Positions 12,157-23,230 of a stretch of DNA of 64,000 nt are shown here, in pieces (the first letter of the stretch is position 1; every line of letters begins with the position of its first letter). The notes beneath the pieces are model-generated. The model saw only the letters and a program-made list of their open reading frames with translations, was not told where the DNA came from and ran no database searches. The position numbers and the translations under genes were made by a program. Source of the stretch: Asparagopsis taxiformis (Eukaryota; Rhodophyta; Florideophyceae; Bonnemaisoniales; Bonnemaisoniaceae); NCBI GenBank assembly GCA_030407315.1, contig JALQPE010002607.1:93083-157082 (forward strand), read 5' to 3'.

Positions 12157-12224
12157 AACAAAAGTGCAGGAATAGTTTCATTCCGCTCCTGTAGCGGACT
12201 GAAACTATTCCTGTTCTTTTGCAG
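12157..12224. repeat. Imperfect ~30-bp-arm hairpin downstream of the transposase
   Basis: Arms of about 30 bases (core GGAATAGTTTCA) flank a 5-base loop, with few mismatches. The same structure is present in arm B (26656-26721), so it predates the duplication. It could be a miniature element, a 3' transposon end or a transcription terminator for the neighbouring transposase. Confidence 0.7.
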
Positions 12225-12283
12225 GTCTTCAGTCTTTTAGAGATATAGGAAAGATACAGCCGGCTCTACACTGGACAAATTAA

Positions 12284-12393
12284 AAGTCGAACACAGTTAA
12301 CGAGAGAACTGGATTCTCCCAGAATCGTCTTTTGCGGATACTTCTTACGGGAAATTCCTGTTTTTCAACTCTTTCGGTACCTGTGTTCGACTT
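12284..12393. mobile_element. 110-bp MITE with 13-bp perfect TIRs and TAA target duplication
   Basis: The insertion starts AAGTCGAACACAG and ends CTGTGTTCGACTT, a perfect 13-bp inverted repeat. It is flanked by TAA at 12281-12283 and 12394-12396. Arm B holds the empty site with a single copy (TTA at 26595-26597 on the plus strand). A 3-bp TAA/TTA target duplication is characteristic of PIF/Harbinger elements, which fits the Harbinger-type transposase in the same arms. The insertion postdates the arm duplication or was excised precisely from arm B. Confidence 0.9.
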
Positions 12394-13182
12394 TAATCCG
12401 CTGGTTACAGTAGTCTGAGATCGAATCGTTAAGGAACGAATCCATTGTGTTCTGAATGAATTTTGGAAAATGTTTTAAAATTTTAGCTTTCGTAAAGCAA
12501 GGAAAGAACATAGGTGGATATCATGTTTTGGGATTGGTTACCGCACCTCCCGGTGGAGAGAAAATTTCATTAATAAAATCGGTTCGGAAAAGCAGAGCCG
12601 TAAAAGACGGAAAACCGCCACGGAGCAGATTGTACCACAAGATTCTTTTCTTGACGTCTGTCGCTGCTACACACACATTCAACCGTTGTGGACGCGTGAG
12701 CGAGCACTCGCCCAACCGACGCGGCACAACGCCGTTTTGTTTTCCAACCGCCCGCGTTAGTTTCTCATTTATTTGTCGCTTGTCCCGTTCATATGTCATC
12801 TCCAAACGCACGTACATACAACATCCAATACCTACGGTCATCACCCTCCCTTCATTCTCTATCTACGGCCATATCTCAATACCTGATCTCCTCTATCTCA
12901 TCAGTAGCTACCCAGTTTCTGGTCTACACAGTTATTCAATTTGCATCTGCCCAATCTTTCATCCGTACACCATCTCATTATGCGATCCCAGATACACATG
13001 CTCAACACCCATCCTTTCTCGCCCTCAACACCCCGTTTCAACACTGAATCATCGGTTCATAATCAACATAAAAGGCCTTCCACCCTCCAATCCTAGTTCC
13101 TTTTCCACCACCACGCACATCCACATCCAACCAAATAAAATACCTGCCTACACACACCACCACCACCTCCAACCACACAAAA

Positions 13183-13536
13183 ATGACCGCCTTCGTCCCA
13201 ACCCTCGCGACATTCTCCAGCTCCGCATCCGCCCTCCATGGTACCTCCACAGTCTGCAGAGCCCCTCCAACTGTCTCCAGCAAGTCGATCATCGTCACAC
13301 AGGCAAAGCGCCCGACGCCCGAAGCCCCAGTCGAGACGCCGTTCAAGCGTCTTGAGGAGAACCGCATTGCAAAGGAAGTGGCTACACAGAGCGCTGAGCG
13401 CGACTATTTCCCATTCGCTGAGCAGCTCAATGGACGTGCTGCCATGATGGGCTTCTTCATCGGTGTTGTGACTGAGGCGGTGACCGGCAAGGGGATCATT
13501 GAGCAGTTGAAGATCATCTTTTCACCGCTGTTGTAA
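13183..13536 (+). CDS. Plastid one-helix high-light-inducible protein (HLIP/OHP-like), copy 1
   Basis: The 117-residue protein starts MTAFVPTLATF, a typical red-algal plastid transit peptide with Phe near the start. A basic/Pro-rich linker and one membrane helix (about 76-106) follow. The helix holds the chlorophyll-binding signature of the LHC superfamily, EQLNGRAAMMGF, with Glu80, Asn83 and Arg85 as expected ligands. Length and single helix fit high-light-inducible/one-helix proteins, which bind pigment in the thylakoid membrane and protect photosystems during assembly or light stress. The ATG was chosen because the transit peptide begins there; the longer upstream frame lacks a counterpart in protein logic. 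A second copy lies at 22233-22586. AATAAA follows at 13627-13632. Confidence 0.9.
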   Translation: MTAFVPTLATFSSSASALHGTSTVCRAPPTVSSKSIIVTQAKRPTPEAPVETPFKRLEENRIAKEVATQSAERDYFPFAEQLNGRAAMMGFFIGVVTEAVTGKGIIEQLKIIFSPLL

Positions 13537-13626
13537 GTGCAATGACTGGTGCAGATGTTGTAGATTAGGTTTGTAATGTACATGAGCTGCAGTAATCTAG
13601 ATTGTCATGGTGCTAGTCTAGTGTGG

Positions 13627-13632
13627 AATAAA
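13627..13632 (+). terminator. AATAAA polyadenylation-like signal of the HLIP gene
   Basis: AATAAA lies 91 bp after the HLIP stop codon and is conserved in the second gene copy (TTTATT near 22136 on the plus strand). Confidence 0.5.
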
Positions 13633-14111
13633 TATCGTACCCATGGACGATCAGGTATCATGTGATGAGAGTATAGGAACGTTGTACTGAATCTAATTTA
13701 GTGTGTTGTCGAATCGCGGATGTACATGGTGGAATAGGGTGGATTTTATGTCGATCAGGCTGTCGCCTGGGGACGAGAGATAAAGCTGATGTACCTATGG
13801 TGGACGCAAAGTCGGCATCTGGATATGCAAAGGATGATATGTTGTTGGCACTGATATCAACGGCAAGGATGGTTACTGTGCAGCTAAATTTCTTCATTGG
13901 CAAACTTGTGTCAAACTACCATAATCATCCATTGGCGGACACAAGGCACCAGCTATTTCCATGCTGGGTTCTCAACCTACACTGTCATGCATGCAGAGGA
14001 AATGTTGTACATCTCTGAGCGAACCCGGCTCCGTTGCAAGAACACGAGCGAGCATGATCACACTCAAACACATTGTTCATTTTAGTTCAACTTATTTTAT
14101 ATGTATATTAA

Positions 14112-15899
14112 TTATAGACTAAACCGAATAGCAGCCGCCAAGAAACTTTCCTCAGCTCTACTACCATACCGCGCAGCAAAAGCAGTATACTCTAGTCCAG
14201 CCGTCTTTGAACGCACACGAATCCCCTTTCGATATCTGGGGCTGTTCACCTCCATTACCCGTTCCACACACCCTGCAATCATGCAATACGACTTCATCAT
14301 CATTCCAGACCCCATGTATTCCACCATATGCCCAGAGGTAGCACAGCTCCCAGACTGATCACAGAGTACCTTTGCTAAAACATGTTCCTGATACACTAGC
14401 TCAGGTTTCGCCATATCTGAGAGTGCCCGAGCATCGACACATACATTGCTCTGCGGGGAAGGAGCTGCAGTAGTTGCAGGACTTATTATGGGTGACGAAT
14501 CTATTCCAGCAGCAGGATTATCCACTTCTGAAGTTGATTCAGATGGTAATGGGAGGGAAATCGGGCACTCAAGTTCTGGAAGCCCCATCATTCCAGAGAC
14601 ACAAAAAGTTACCCCGTCGGATGGTGCACATATGTCACCCTCAAGGCAGTTAGGATTTTCGCAAGAACAAAATTGATCATCTCTGTTTACGGGAGAGCAT
14701 GTACAGTTTTTGCCACCATCGCATGGAGAAGCATCTGAGTTTTGACACGATCTCAATCCTGCACAATCTTTGTTTTCCTCACATGGTTCTCGAGTGAACA
14801 GTCTGCGATCATCCACGTTATCTTCCATATTGTCGCAAATGACAGGAGGGAGTTCAAGATTGGGTGAACGACAAGCTGTCATGTTTCCTTCAATTTCGCT
14901 ACACACATCACCGAAAATGCATCGGGTATCTGGGCATCCGCAAGCGATGTCGCGTTCGGCTGAAGGCCGACAGATGCAGTTTGAAGAATTGATGGAACAT
15001 GGCGATAAATCATCGTCGAAACAGAAGCGAGGCCCCGTGCACTCTGAATCAGTCCTACATGATTCCCCTGTGAATTTCATCTCCTGGTCACATACAATAG
15101 ATGGGGCAGAAATAGAAGCATCAATACACGCTAACAATTTTCCTCCTAGATCTTTGCACGCATCCCCTTCCAAACAGTGGGGGTCGCGACATGAACAAAA
15201 GGAATGCTCACGTTTGGTAGGATTGCAAAAGCAACCTGAACCCGTGCATGGCACAGCACCCTGTAGCGTAATCGAAAAACAACTCCTCAACCCAGCACAG
15301 TCACTATCTTCTGTACAACTTTGTGATGTGAAGTTTCCAGGACCACCACAGTCTATTAATGGATAATCTCGCACTGGTGATACACACAGAGTATCAGAAC
15401 CAACCACAGAACATACATCTCCTTCCAGACAGTTTAAATTCGTACAGCTGCAAAAGAAATCCGAAGGGTTTGTTGGAAGACAGAGACAACCTGATGAGCT
15501 GGTGCATGGGGTCGATGATTGGACGTCAATACAGCGACGTGGAGAGGAACAGTCGGTGTCTGTTCGGCACAGTTCACCAGAGAGCCCCGTTGAAATTTGG
15601 CGTTGAATATCAAGTACATTGATGGGTGTCCGCTGATGACTTGAACGAGTTTGGTCGTACAGAGCGATTTGGGATTGTTGCAATGTTTGACGGTGAGTGG
15701 GAACGGGATAGATGTTGCGAATGGTCGAATGAAAATTTTTGATCTTCTGAGCCTTGACCATTGAAACTATGCGTTTGACATTCTCATTGTAAGTTATTTC
15801 ACTGGTCAAGGAAGCTTTGCATGCCGCGCGAGATATGAAACTCAGGACGAGGATTGGCAAAAGGAAGTGGAAAATGGTACGGTTGAAGGTCGAGAACAT
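14112..15899 (-). CDS. Secreted Cys-rich modular protein, arm A copy
   Basis: The 595-residue protein has an N-terminal signal peptide (hydrophobic IFHFLLPILVLSFISRA, residues about 9-25). Five related ~65-residue modules follow, each built on C-R-T-D-x-(D/E)-C, R-x-C, C-x-C and CLEGD-x-C elements with about ten Cys. A Ser/Thr/Pro-rich linker (about 465-495) leads to a conserved C-terminal domain (VCVDARALSDM to the end) with four further Cys. The architecture suggests an extracellular or cell-surface protein with disulfide-stabilised modules; no known family was recognised. Compared with the arm B copy it lacks about 40 residues around one module. Both copies are open, unlike most other arm A genes, which suggests selection or recent duplication. 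Confidence 0.75.
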   Translation of the reverse strand: MFSTFNRTIFHFLLPILVLSFISRAACKASLTSEITYNENVKRIVSMVKAQKIKNFHSTIRNIYPVPTHRQTLQQSQIALYDQTRSSHQRTPINVLDIQRQISTGLSGELCRTDTDCSSPRRCIDVQSSTPCTSSSGCLCLPTNPSDFFCSCTNLNCLEGDVCSVVGSDTLCVSPVRDYPLIDCGGPGNFTSQSCTEDSDCAGLRSCFSITLQGAVPCTGSGCFCNPTKREHSFCSCRDPHCLEGDACKDLGGKLLACIDASISAPSIVCDQEMKFTGESCRTDSECTGPRFCFDDDLSPCSINSSNCICRPSAERDIACGCPDTRCIFGDVCSEIEGNMTACRSPNLELPPVICDNMEDNVDDRRLFTREPCEENKDCAGLRSCQNSDASPCDGGKNCTCSPVNRDDQFCSCENPNCLEGDICAPSDGVTFCVSGMMGLPELECPISLPLPSESTSEVDNPAAGIDSSPIISPATTAAPSPQSNVCVDARALSDMAKPELVYQEHVLAKVLCDQSGSCATSGHMVEYMGSGMMMKSYCMIAGCVERVMEVNSPRYRKGIRVRSKTAGLEYTAFAARYGSRAEESFLAAAIRFSL

Positions 15900-16135
15900 T
15901 TCTGGGTGCTAGCTGAAACGATGAGCACTGATGCGGATCGATAGAAAGGCCATTGATAGGTGAAGTGGGTGGTCAAGGCATTTGAAATGCAAGTGCTGGT
16001 GTTGAAGTATTTTCGTTAGTGAAGGTTCTGCAGAGCTGTACATGAATCAGATACCACAATTGTTGGACAAGAACGCATGTTTCAATAAGGAGAAGGAATG
16101 CCATTATGGTGTTCCTTCCAAGCCAGTGTTGACAT

Positions 16136-16819
16136 ATTTCGAAGACGAAGCGATCGTGGCACCGTGTGCATAATAAAATGCTGACGTTTGAAATTATTTC
16201 CACACACAGTCACCAACGTTTTGAAACTATCGAGAAACAAAAAACGTCTGCCAGACAAACCGTGACACCGCAAGTCATTTATTCGCTGCATCAAAATTGT
16301 GCGTCGTCGACAGACAGAACCAATCCCAAAGTTGCAATAGTTGCCCCCGCAAATATCTCATTTCAATCTCTGATTCCACCGACGCCGCATCTCAATCGTC
16401 GACACTACCCTCCTGCCAGTGCTCCTTCCCTCCGCGCATAGCACCCACGATTCGATTTTCGCATAATCCGACCGGTGATTGCTCATCTTCATTGCAACAT
16501 ATCCTCTATTCCAACAGAGCGTCCAACGCGAATATCGTTTGCGGCAATCAACCCAGATGCCACTCATATCTGAATACTCCAACGCCTGCTACAACCGCCA
16601 CGCACATTTCTTACAATCACTGTCCGAAAGTGTCGGCATCGTTTACATGTTGCCCTGCATTGCCATACCAACTATAATTTGATCGGGGATGTTTTGCGCG
16701 CACTGGGAGCGCCTGTAGCTACTTCCGACATCATCATTCTGCAGCGACCGTTAGTCTCGAGACGGATGAGCTTCCTACTCACATTATTATCAACGCTCTA
16801 CGAGTTTAAGACACGAACA
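16136..16819. other. Spacer sequence, nothing recognised
   Basis: Beyond the end of arm A, short frames on both strands show no recognisable domain. Homology to the arm B side fades gradually from about 16050 to 16135. Confidence 0.4.
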
Positions 16820-17560
16820 TCATAGAATGCACATCAGAATACATTCTATTCTATATATAGTCGCCGCCCTAAGAGCCACTAAATTAGGACTAGCAGTCCT
16901 TCCACTATCCAACCGCTCGTTCACCTTCAAAATAGCGTCGAAAGTCCTTACAATCAATCTCCCCCCGATTCTTCTCCACTCTCCCTTCGTGGTTTCCGTT
17001 AAGATGCCAGTTACAATAATACTTGATCGTCTAAGCGCCGTGAATGTCAACGCTCGCTTGTCGAAAAACACATTCAAACCCAGTGCTACCAATGCATCGC
17101 ACGGCAACGCGGCGATGAAGCGCTTGGTATGATTAACAAAGGCATCGTAGACCTGTTCGGCGCTGGACGCGGCACTTAACGTTGAGGAGGCAGACTCGGA
17201 AAGGAAATGAATGGCAGCAACGGCTCACTGGGCTATGCTAATTGCGTTCGATTATGAACGAGATGAATGTACTCTAAATCGCCCAAACTTTTGCAGACCC
17301 AGAGCCAACTGTTCGGGACAGAATTGTGTACGGTGTTTGGATAGTGCTCGTTTGATGCGATGGTGAAGTAGATGGGGCCTTCTTCGAGTTTGACGTCGCA
17401 TGGAGACTGATGCATCCTGAGCGCACTCTCGGGTAGATACAAACCATACTATCCGCCGTCCTGTCTCTCTCCAGTCAACCAATACATGAATTTTGGCGAT
17501 GAGTTCAACGAATGGGGGCGTACGAGAGCTGCTGCAGTTGTGATTCACTGTTCACATTGG
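16820..17560 (-). pseudogene. TIR-domain gene remnant, copy 2
   Basis: On the minus strand the segment VYDAFVNHTKRF followed by DALVALGLNVFFDKRAL matches the start of the TIR domain found at 19050-19350. Upstream, YFTIASNEHYP resembles FFTVASAEHIP of the other copy. The remainder of the TIR domain is lost, and frames are broken. It is a second, more decayed copy of the WD40-TIR type gene next door. Confidence 0.6.
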
Positions 17561-18819
17561 TAGTGGTAGCATGCACCACTGAATCTTCGGTAATGACCGT
17601 TCTCGTGATACACCGACGCGTTCACGTACAACGTTTGGATCTACACCCGATACCATGAATATTTCTGTGTATATCACCTATGGTCGCATTTCAATCTATC
17701 ACCAGACAACCACTCCAGGTTTCCATCGTCACACCACTTGCAGAAGTTCAAACGCCTTGCATCCGCCAGAAACCCCGTTCCATCAGGTAGAAGAATTGAA
17801 GTTGCGGAAAAAGAGTTTGACACAAACGATGAATGGTTTAGCTCAGGAAAAGAGGATTGCCTATTGGAGCATTGGGAAATGGTTTGATTTTCTCTCCAAG
17901 TGGTAGAATAGGGAGCGATGGTTCTGACCTTCACCCCAACACTTTCCATGTACCGAGCTTCGATTTATGTTTTTGATAGCGATTGAGTACAAACACAATA
18001 CACGTGTACATTATACAAGGACTTTCGTGCAAGTGTAAATCCGATCTGGAAATTTTACAGGGAGCACGATCCCAAGGTGAACTAGCGTCCTCGATGAAAA
18101 CGCATGCTACACATCTCACTTTCGTGAAGTCTCAAGTTCCTTCACCGCTGCCTAACGTCCAATGTCAAGCAGATGACACCTCATGAATCTTGTTTCGCGT
18201 TCTAATCTATTTGTCTTTGTTCCAACTTGATCCCGTTTCTATCTTCGTTCTTCGCGATGTTCCGTCTTGTTCATGAGTGGATTAACAGGCTGCCTTTATC
18301 ACGATGGCTCCGTCCATATGCAAAATGAATACAAGAACAACACACGCATCGCTTCATGATGATCACCCACAGTCTATGTAATTACGGCGCAGTTGCGTTC
18401 TCGCCTGCAGTGGATTCTCCAGGTTGAGGATGGCAGAAAGTTCCATCCATACTACATTTCAGCCCTAATTTTCCATACAACTTGTGACAGTTATAAAACT
18501 TCTTGAACGCAATCCGCTGCGTTTGCGTCTCTCCGTCGTTGTTCTTTTCTGGCAATTCACTTCAGCGTATGGTACCATAGCGAACATTGCAAATGAGACC
18601 CAGACTTGCGTATTTCGAACTATACAGCACTTGACTACATCAACTAGCCTGTAATTTCGATGTTCACACATTCCGAGGTATATCGCGACTTGACATGCAA
18701 TAAAACTGTCTATTTCACTACACTCGCCTAGCTTTACAATCCGCAAGGCTCTACAGCTAGTCCATTATCTAACCGCATCTTAGCTTAGACTTCAGTATCA
18801 ATAATTCTCCTAGTCTCGC
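17561..18819. other. Spacer, no gene recognised
   Basis: Only short frames without recognisable domains are present. By position it would be the upstream (WD40) part of the decayed gene copy 2, but I could not see the repeats. Confidence 0.3.
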
Positions 18820-21240
18820 TCATCTCTTCTCGTCCTCATCATTTTTAGTGGTCGCTACCACCAAATTCTGAATTCCAGTAATGCTCCGCAGCAGTCCAAG
18901 TGCTTGGAGCAAATCCGAAATCAAGCGACAATTCTTCTCAATAAACTCCCCAAACCCTTTCTCGAATATCATCTCTCCCGTCTCGTCTGTCATGCTTAGC
19001 AATTTCATATTATTTTCCTGCAGTCCTCCAGACTCAAGCGGTAGAACACCAGTATGATGATAACACCACGTTCACCACTTCTTCGGAACCGCTCGGTGAA
19101 ACAAAGTAGTTCTTATGTCGTCCAGTTCCGTGGGGCAAACCGTGGCGAAAATATAACCACTGCGATCTTAGCGTCTCCATGGCGTCAATCATCTTCTGAA
19201 ACGCATCATGCCCGGGTCGCAGCTTTCTGTTGTCGAAGAACACCTTCAAGCCCAGTGCTACCAACGCATCATGTAGCAACTCGGCAATGAAACTTTTATC
19301 TGGGCCAGCTTAGCTGATGAAAACGTCATACACCTATTCAGCGTTTTCAGCAGCACTGGTTGATAAGATCACGCGTTGAGGTATTGGCAGGTTCAAATGG
19401 AAGAATTCGGATAAAGTTTGTTCATCCAAATACGATAAATGGGTTCCGTCATGAATGAGATGTATGGTACTGTAGACATCCAGGTTCTTTGGAAATCCAA
19501 AGACGAGAGCTTGTAATAGAAAAAACAGGCGCCGAGAGGAATGTGCTCGGCTGATGCGACAGTGAAGAATGTGGTGTTGTTTTCAAAATGCAAACTTGAG
19601 AAATTACAACTTGTCATGTCACAAAACACGCGTGTTCCGAGCAGTCTGGCGCTGTGGAATCGATGAACATGGCATCAGCTCAACTGTGGGGACATACCAT
19701 GAACTCTGGCGCCCGACCCATATCCGTTTAGCGAAAGCACAAACACTGGCGGAGAGGATACTCAATCTGAACTGAAACACAGAATCTGTAAATGTTGAGA
19801 AACCTCCGACCACGGATTGGCCCACTGCTCCAACTCGGAGAATGTAAACAGCCTTGTTCCGTTGTTATTGTCCACAACATGTACTTCGAAATTGTTGAGA
19901 ACACAGTAAGCAACAATGTGATTTCTTGATACCGTCCTTTTGAGAATATCGGTCTCCTTGACTTGCAAATGAAAACTCACTACAATATTATCTATATTCT
20001 TGTATGCGTCGGACATGTTTCGAATCCCGATACAATTCGAACTCCCATTCCATGTCTCCATCGTTGCTTCGTCCGCCGAAATTGCGAATCTGTTCACATC
20101 ATGCAGAAGAATCTCGTACTTACCATTATCGTTGCGAGGGATATTCACGCCTCATTCGATTCTTGGTCAACGGTAATACGAACAAATCTGAGGTTCTGTA
20201 TCTGATCAATAGCGATTTCACCCATGCCATCGATGGATGGTTGATGCTCCGCATCAAAGTGACATTGGTTCCGAGAGTTCTTACCCGCCAAACGCAGATT
20301 TTTCTCTCGGAATCGCATGAATATAACAGCTGCCTATCGCAACTGAACGTAACACAGTCCACACTCGAACCATGTCTTATCGGCGACTTCCACACAGCTC
20401 AGTACTGCGATAAATCATAAAGGAGAACAATCTGATCATTTGATCCTGATGCGAGAAGCCTCTCATCACTGCTCAGCATCAAACAGCTCACTCCGTTAAA
20501 GTGATTAGTCAAACAATCTCCAATCGGTTCAAACGTGAAAAACGTTGCATAGCCGCATGGCTACATCAAATGAGCCAGAACATAATGTTTGTTCACTATG
20601 TCACATTGGCAGTGATGCAACGTAGCCAGAATGTTCTTGCGCAGGTGTAATCTTTCTGGTTCTGGTATCGAGCACCATCAGATGCCCACAACTTGTGCCA
20701 AGAACAATCACTTGTCAGTGAAGCGGGACGTGCATAGACCAGACGTCCTCATCTTCTTCTTCTGGTGTGTCAATAGGAAAATAATGAGTTTGTTCATAGC
20801 CATATCATCACACCATCATATCTAATGAAAGAAAAAGCCCTCTTGATGATCGATCCATGAACACATTTCACCCAATACGATTGGTACCAAATGTGTTTCG
20901 TCGACCAACCACTTGCATTTCAAGTCCACCTTGGTACGGCTTAGTACACGAGGCCCAGCTCCAGCCCACGGCAATCCAGCAAACTGTTCAATACTGCATA
21001 GCAGTTTTTTCACGACAGACGACTCACTCTTCAATGCAGCTGGTCGCCCCTCAGGTTGAAGCTTGCACTGCTTGTGATTCTCACGACAGAATGATGACAT
21101 GCATAGTGTCCTAGTAACCACAACCATTTCGATGTCATTGGCGGTACTTCTTGTCACAGAATCCTCTTGCGCTAAATACAGACTCAGCATCTGCAGATCT
21201 CGGGCCTCATCGCCAAGCTAGAAGAGCCAAAACCGGCTGG
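18820..21240 (-). pseudogene. WD40-repeat plus TIR-domain gene, decayed
   Basis: Reading the minus strand, several WD40 blades appear in different frames: VIVLGTSCGHLMVLDTR, then HSGYVASL with LCSGSFDVAMRL, then VSCLMLSSDERLLASGS, then SVDCVTFSCDRQLLYSCD ending KICVWRV, and FAISADEATMETWN. Further down, near 19340-19050, VYDVFIS-stop-AGPDKSF and LHDALVALGLKVFFD with LRPGHDAF show a TIR domain (YDVFIS box, then GLKVFFD). An acidic/helical tail ends at 18820. Multiple stops and frameshifts exclude function. TIR domains act in innate immune-type signalling or NAD cleavage in other lineages; a WD40-TIR combination would suggest a sensor-type protein. That role is inference only. Confidence 0.65.
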
Positions 21241-21934
21241 AGAATCGTTTCCATATTTGGAGATGCATACCTTTGGTAGGCAGAACAGTTATTTTACCGG
21301 CGATCCCCGCAGCGACAAGGGCGGTGGAATTTTCAGCAGCTGTATTGAGGATTGGGACAACCGTGTGGCTTTGCCTAGCGGGATGCGAGGATTGGAAAAG
21401 TCCAGTTGGTGACAGGAGTTGCGTGGGAGGTAAAAGAATTTTGGTGGGTTAGTACTTGAGGAGAATGAACTCCACGCATTGATGGAGTGTTACGCGGTCA
21501 AGTTGATGGGGTGGTATCGAAGAGTGCTGAATCATGGCAACCCGTATTCAGTTGACACAACGGTGAAGCTGCTAACTGTGGGTGTGGATGAGGACTAGTC
21601 GAATGGGTTGTTAAACGATGGAATGCCTTCCGCATCACAACAAGAGGCAAGGTACCCAGGGGTATCGTTGTAAGTTGCGTAGAAGTAGCGGGAATAAGGG
21701 TACAATTCAAATGTTACCTGAGAGTTGAACGATTTGTCCATTTCGGCATGTACTATGCGGGCCGAAAGGACGGAGCCTGCTGAGATACCACTCACAAAAC
21801 CGATAATCGGGTGAAATAGGGGTCCGTTTTTTTTTGACAACGATGCCAAATTTTTTCTGAACGCTTCAACAATGCGACTTTGGTGCCTCTCTGGCAACTA
21901 CTCTTGCAGTAGTTTTCGGTGTTTACATGAATAT
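21241..21934. other. Spacer with one unrecognised minus-strand frame
   Basis: A 100-codon minus-strand frame (21595-21897) includes the hydrophobic stretch IIGFVSGISAGSVLSARIV, but no family was recognised and its start lies in the repeat flanking the HLIP cassette. Nothing else is seen. Confidence 0.3.
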
Positions 21935-23230
21935 CCGTAGCATATCCAGATGCCAACTTTGCTTCCAACATAGGTACATCAGCTTTATCTCTCGTCCCCA
22001 GGCGACAGCCTGATCGACATAAAATCCACCCTATTCCACCATGTACATCCGCGATTCGACAACACACTAAATTAAACTTAGTACAACGTTCCAATACTCT
22101 CATCACATGATACCTGATCACCCATGAGTACGATATTTATTCCACACTAGACTAGCACCATGTACAATCTAGATCACTGCAGCTCATGTACATTACAAAC
22201 CTAATCTACAACATCTGCACCGGTCATTGCACTCATAACAGCGGTGAAAAGATGATCTTCAACTGCTCAATGATCCCCTTGCCGGTCACTGCCTCAGTCA
22301 CAACACCGATGAAGAAGCCCATCATGGCAGCACGTCCATTGAGCTGCTCAGCGAATGGGAAATAGTCGCGCTCAGCGCTCTGTGTAGCCACTTCCTTTGC
22401 AATGCGGTTCTCCTCAAGACGCTTGAACGGCGTCTCGACTGGGGCTTCGGGCGTCGGTCGCTTTGCCTGTGCGACGATGATCGACTTGCTGGAGACGGTT
22501 GGAGGGGCTCTGCAGACTGCGGAGGTACCATGGAGGGCGGGTGCGGAGCTGGAGAATGTTGCGAGGGTTGGGACGAAGGCGGCCATTTTTGTGTGGTTGG
22601 AGGTGGTGGTGGTGTGTGTAGGCAGGTATTTGATTTGGTTGGATGTGGATGTGTGTGATGGTGAAGAGGGATTAAGACTGGAGGGTGGAAAGCCTTTTAT
22701 GTTGATTATGAACCGATGATTCAGTGGTGAAACGGGGTGTTGAGGGCGAGAAAGGCTGGGTGTTGAGCATGTGTATCTGGGATCGCATAATGAGATTGCG
22801 TACGGATGAAAGATTGGGCAGATGCAAATTGAATAACTGTGTAGACCAGAAACTGGGTAGCTACTGATGAGATAGAGGAGATCGGGTATTGCGACATGAC
22901 CGTAGATGGAGAATGACGGGTGGGTGGTGGCTGTAGGTATTGGATGTTGTATGCACATGTGTTTGGAGATGACATATGAATGGGACAAGCGACAAATGAG
23001 AAACTAACGCGGGCGGTTGGAAAACAAAACGGCGTTGTGCCGCGTCGGTTGGGCGAGTGCTCGCTCACGCGTCCACAACGGTTGAATGTGTGTGTAGCAG
23101 CGACAGACGTCAAGAAAAGAATCTTGTGGTACAATCTGCTCCGTGGCGGTTTTCCGGCTTTTCCGGCTCTGTATTTCCAAACCTGTTTTATTGATGAAAT
23201 TTTCACGGCCGATGTTACCGCGAGATCTAC
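21935..23230 (-). repeat. Second copy of the HLIP cassette (inverted)
   Basis: This is the reverse complement of 12554-13845. It lies between the decayed WD40-TIR gene and the end of arm B. About 270 bp (23231-23499) between it and the arm show nothing recognisable. Confidence 0.8.
22233..22586 (-). CDS. Plastid one-helix high-light-inducible protein (HLIP/OHP-like), copy 2
   Basis: The 117-residue protein is almost identical to the product of 13183-13536. Visible differences are confined to four residues of the transit and linker region (for example Thr2 to Ala); the chlorophyll-binding helix with EQLNGRAAMMGF is unchanged. The start is the ATG at 22584-22586, giving MAAFVPTLATF. The flanks are also shared on both sides (about 21935-23230), so promoter and 3' end were copied together. 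Conservation of the frame in both copies argues that both are or were recently functional. Confidence 0.9.
   Translation of the reverse strand: MAAFVPTLATFSSSAPALHGTSAVCRAPPTVSSKSIIVAQAKRPTPEAPVETPFKRLEENRIAKEVATQSAERDYFPFAEQLNGRAAMMGFFIGVVTEAVTGKGIIEQLKIIFSPLL

Larger units (their letters stand above)
12554..13845 (+). repeat. Duplicated cassette carrying the HLIP gene
   Basis: The whole segment, with upstream region, gene and 3' flank, is repeated in opposite orientation at about 21935-23230. The last ~165 bp (13680-13845) occur a third time at about 25900-26063 in arm B, without the gene. In arm A the cassette sits inside the arm; its partner lies outside arm B, beyond the Cys-rich gene. 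The duplication thus involved a separate event from the arm duplication. Confidence 0.8.
7800..16135 (+). repeat. Arm A of a large inverted duplication
   Basis: The arm matches the reverse complement of 23500-31071 almost end to end. Correspondences are 7800-8620 with 30250-31071, 8704-9710 with 29167-30168, 10836-11750 with 27128-28041, 13680-14110 with 25640-26063, and 14112-15899 with 23731-25632. Two blocks are unique to arm A: a 110-bp insertion (12284-12393) and a ~1.1-kb segment with the light-inducible gene (12554-13680), which replaces ~390 bp present only in arm B. Genes in arm A carry more stops and frameshifts than those in arm B. Confidence 0.9.

Noticed and set aside
12456..13355. 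299-codon frame overlapping the HLIP gene
   Set aside because: It shares DNA with the clearly conserved 117-residue HLIP in another frame, and its equivalent in the second copy is broken up; a shadow frame.
22587..22988. N-terminal extension of the second HLIP copy to 251 residues
   Set aside because: The upstream frame is low in information and not maintained in copy 1; the plastid transit peptide begins at 22586.
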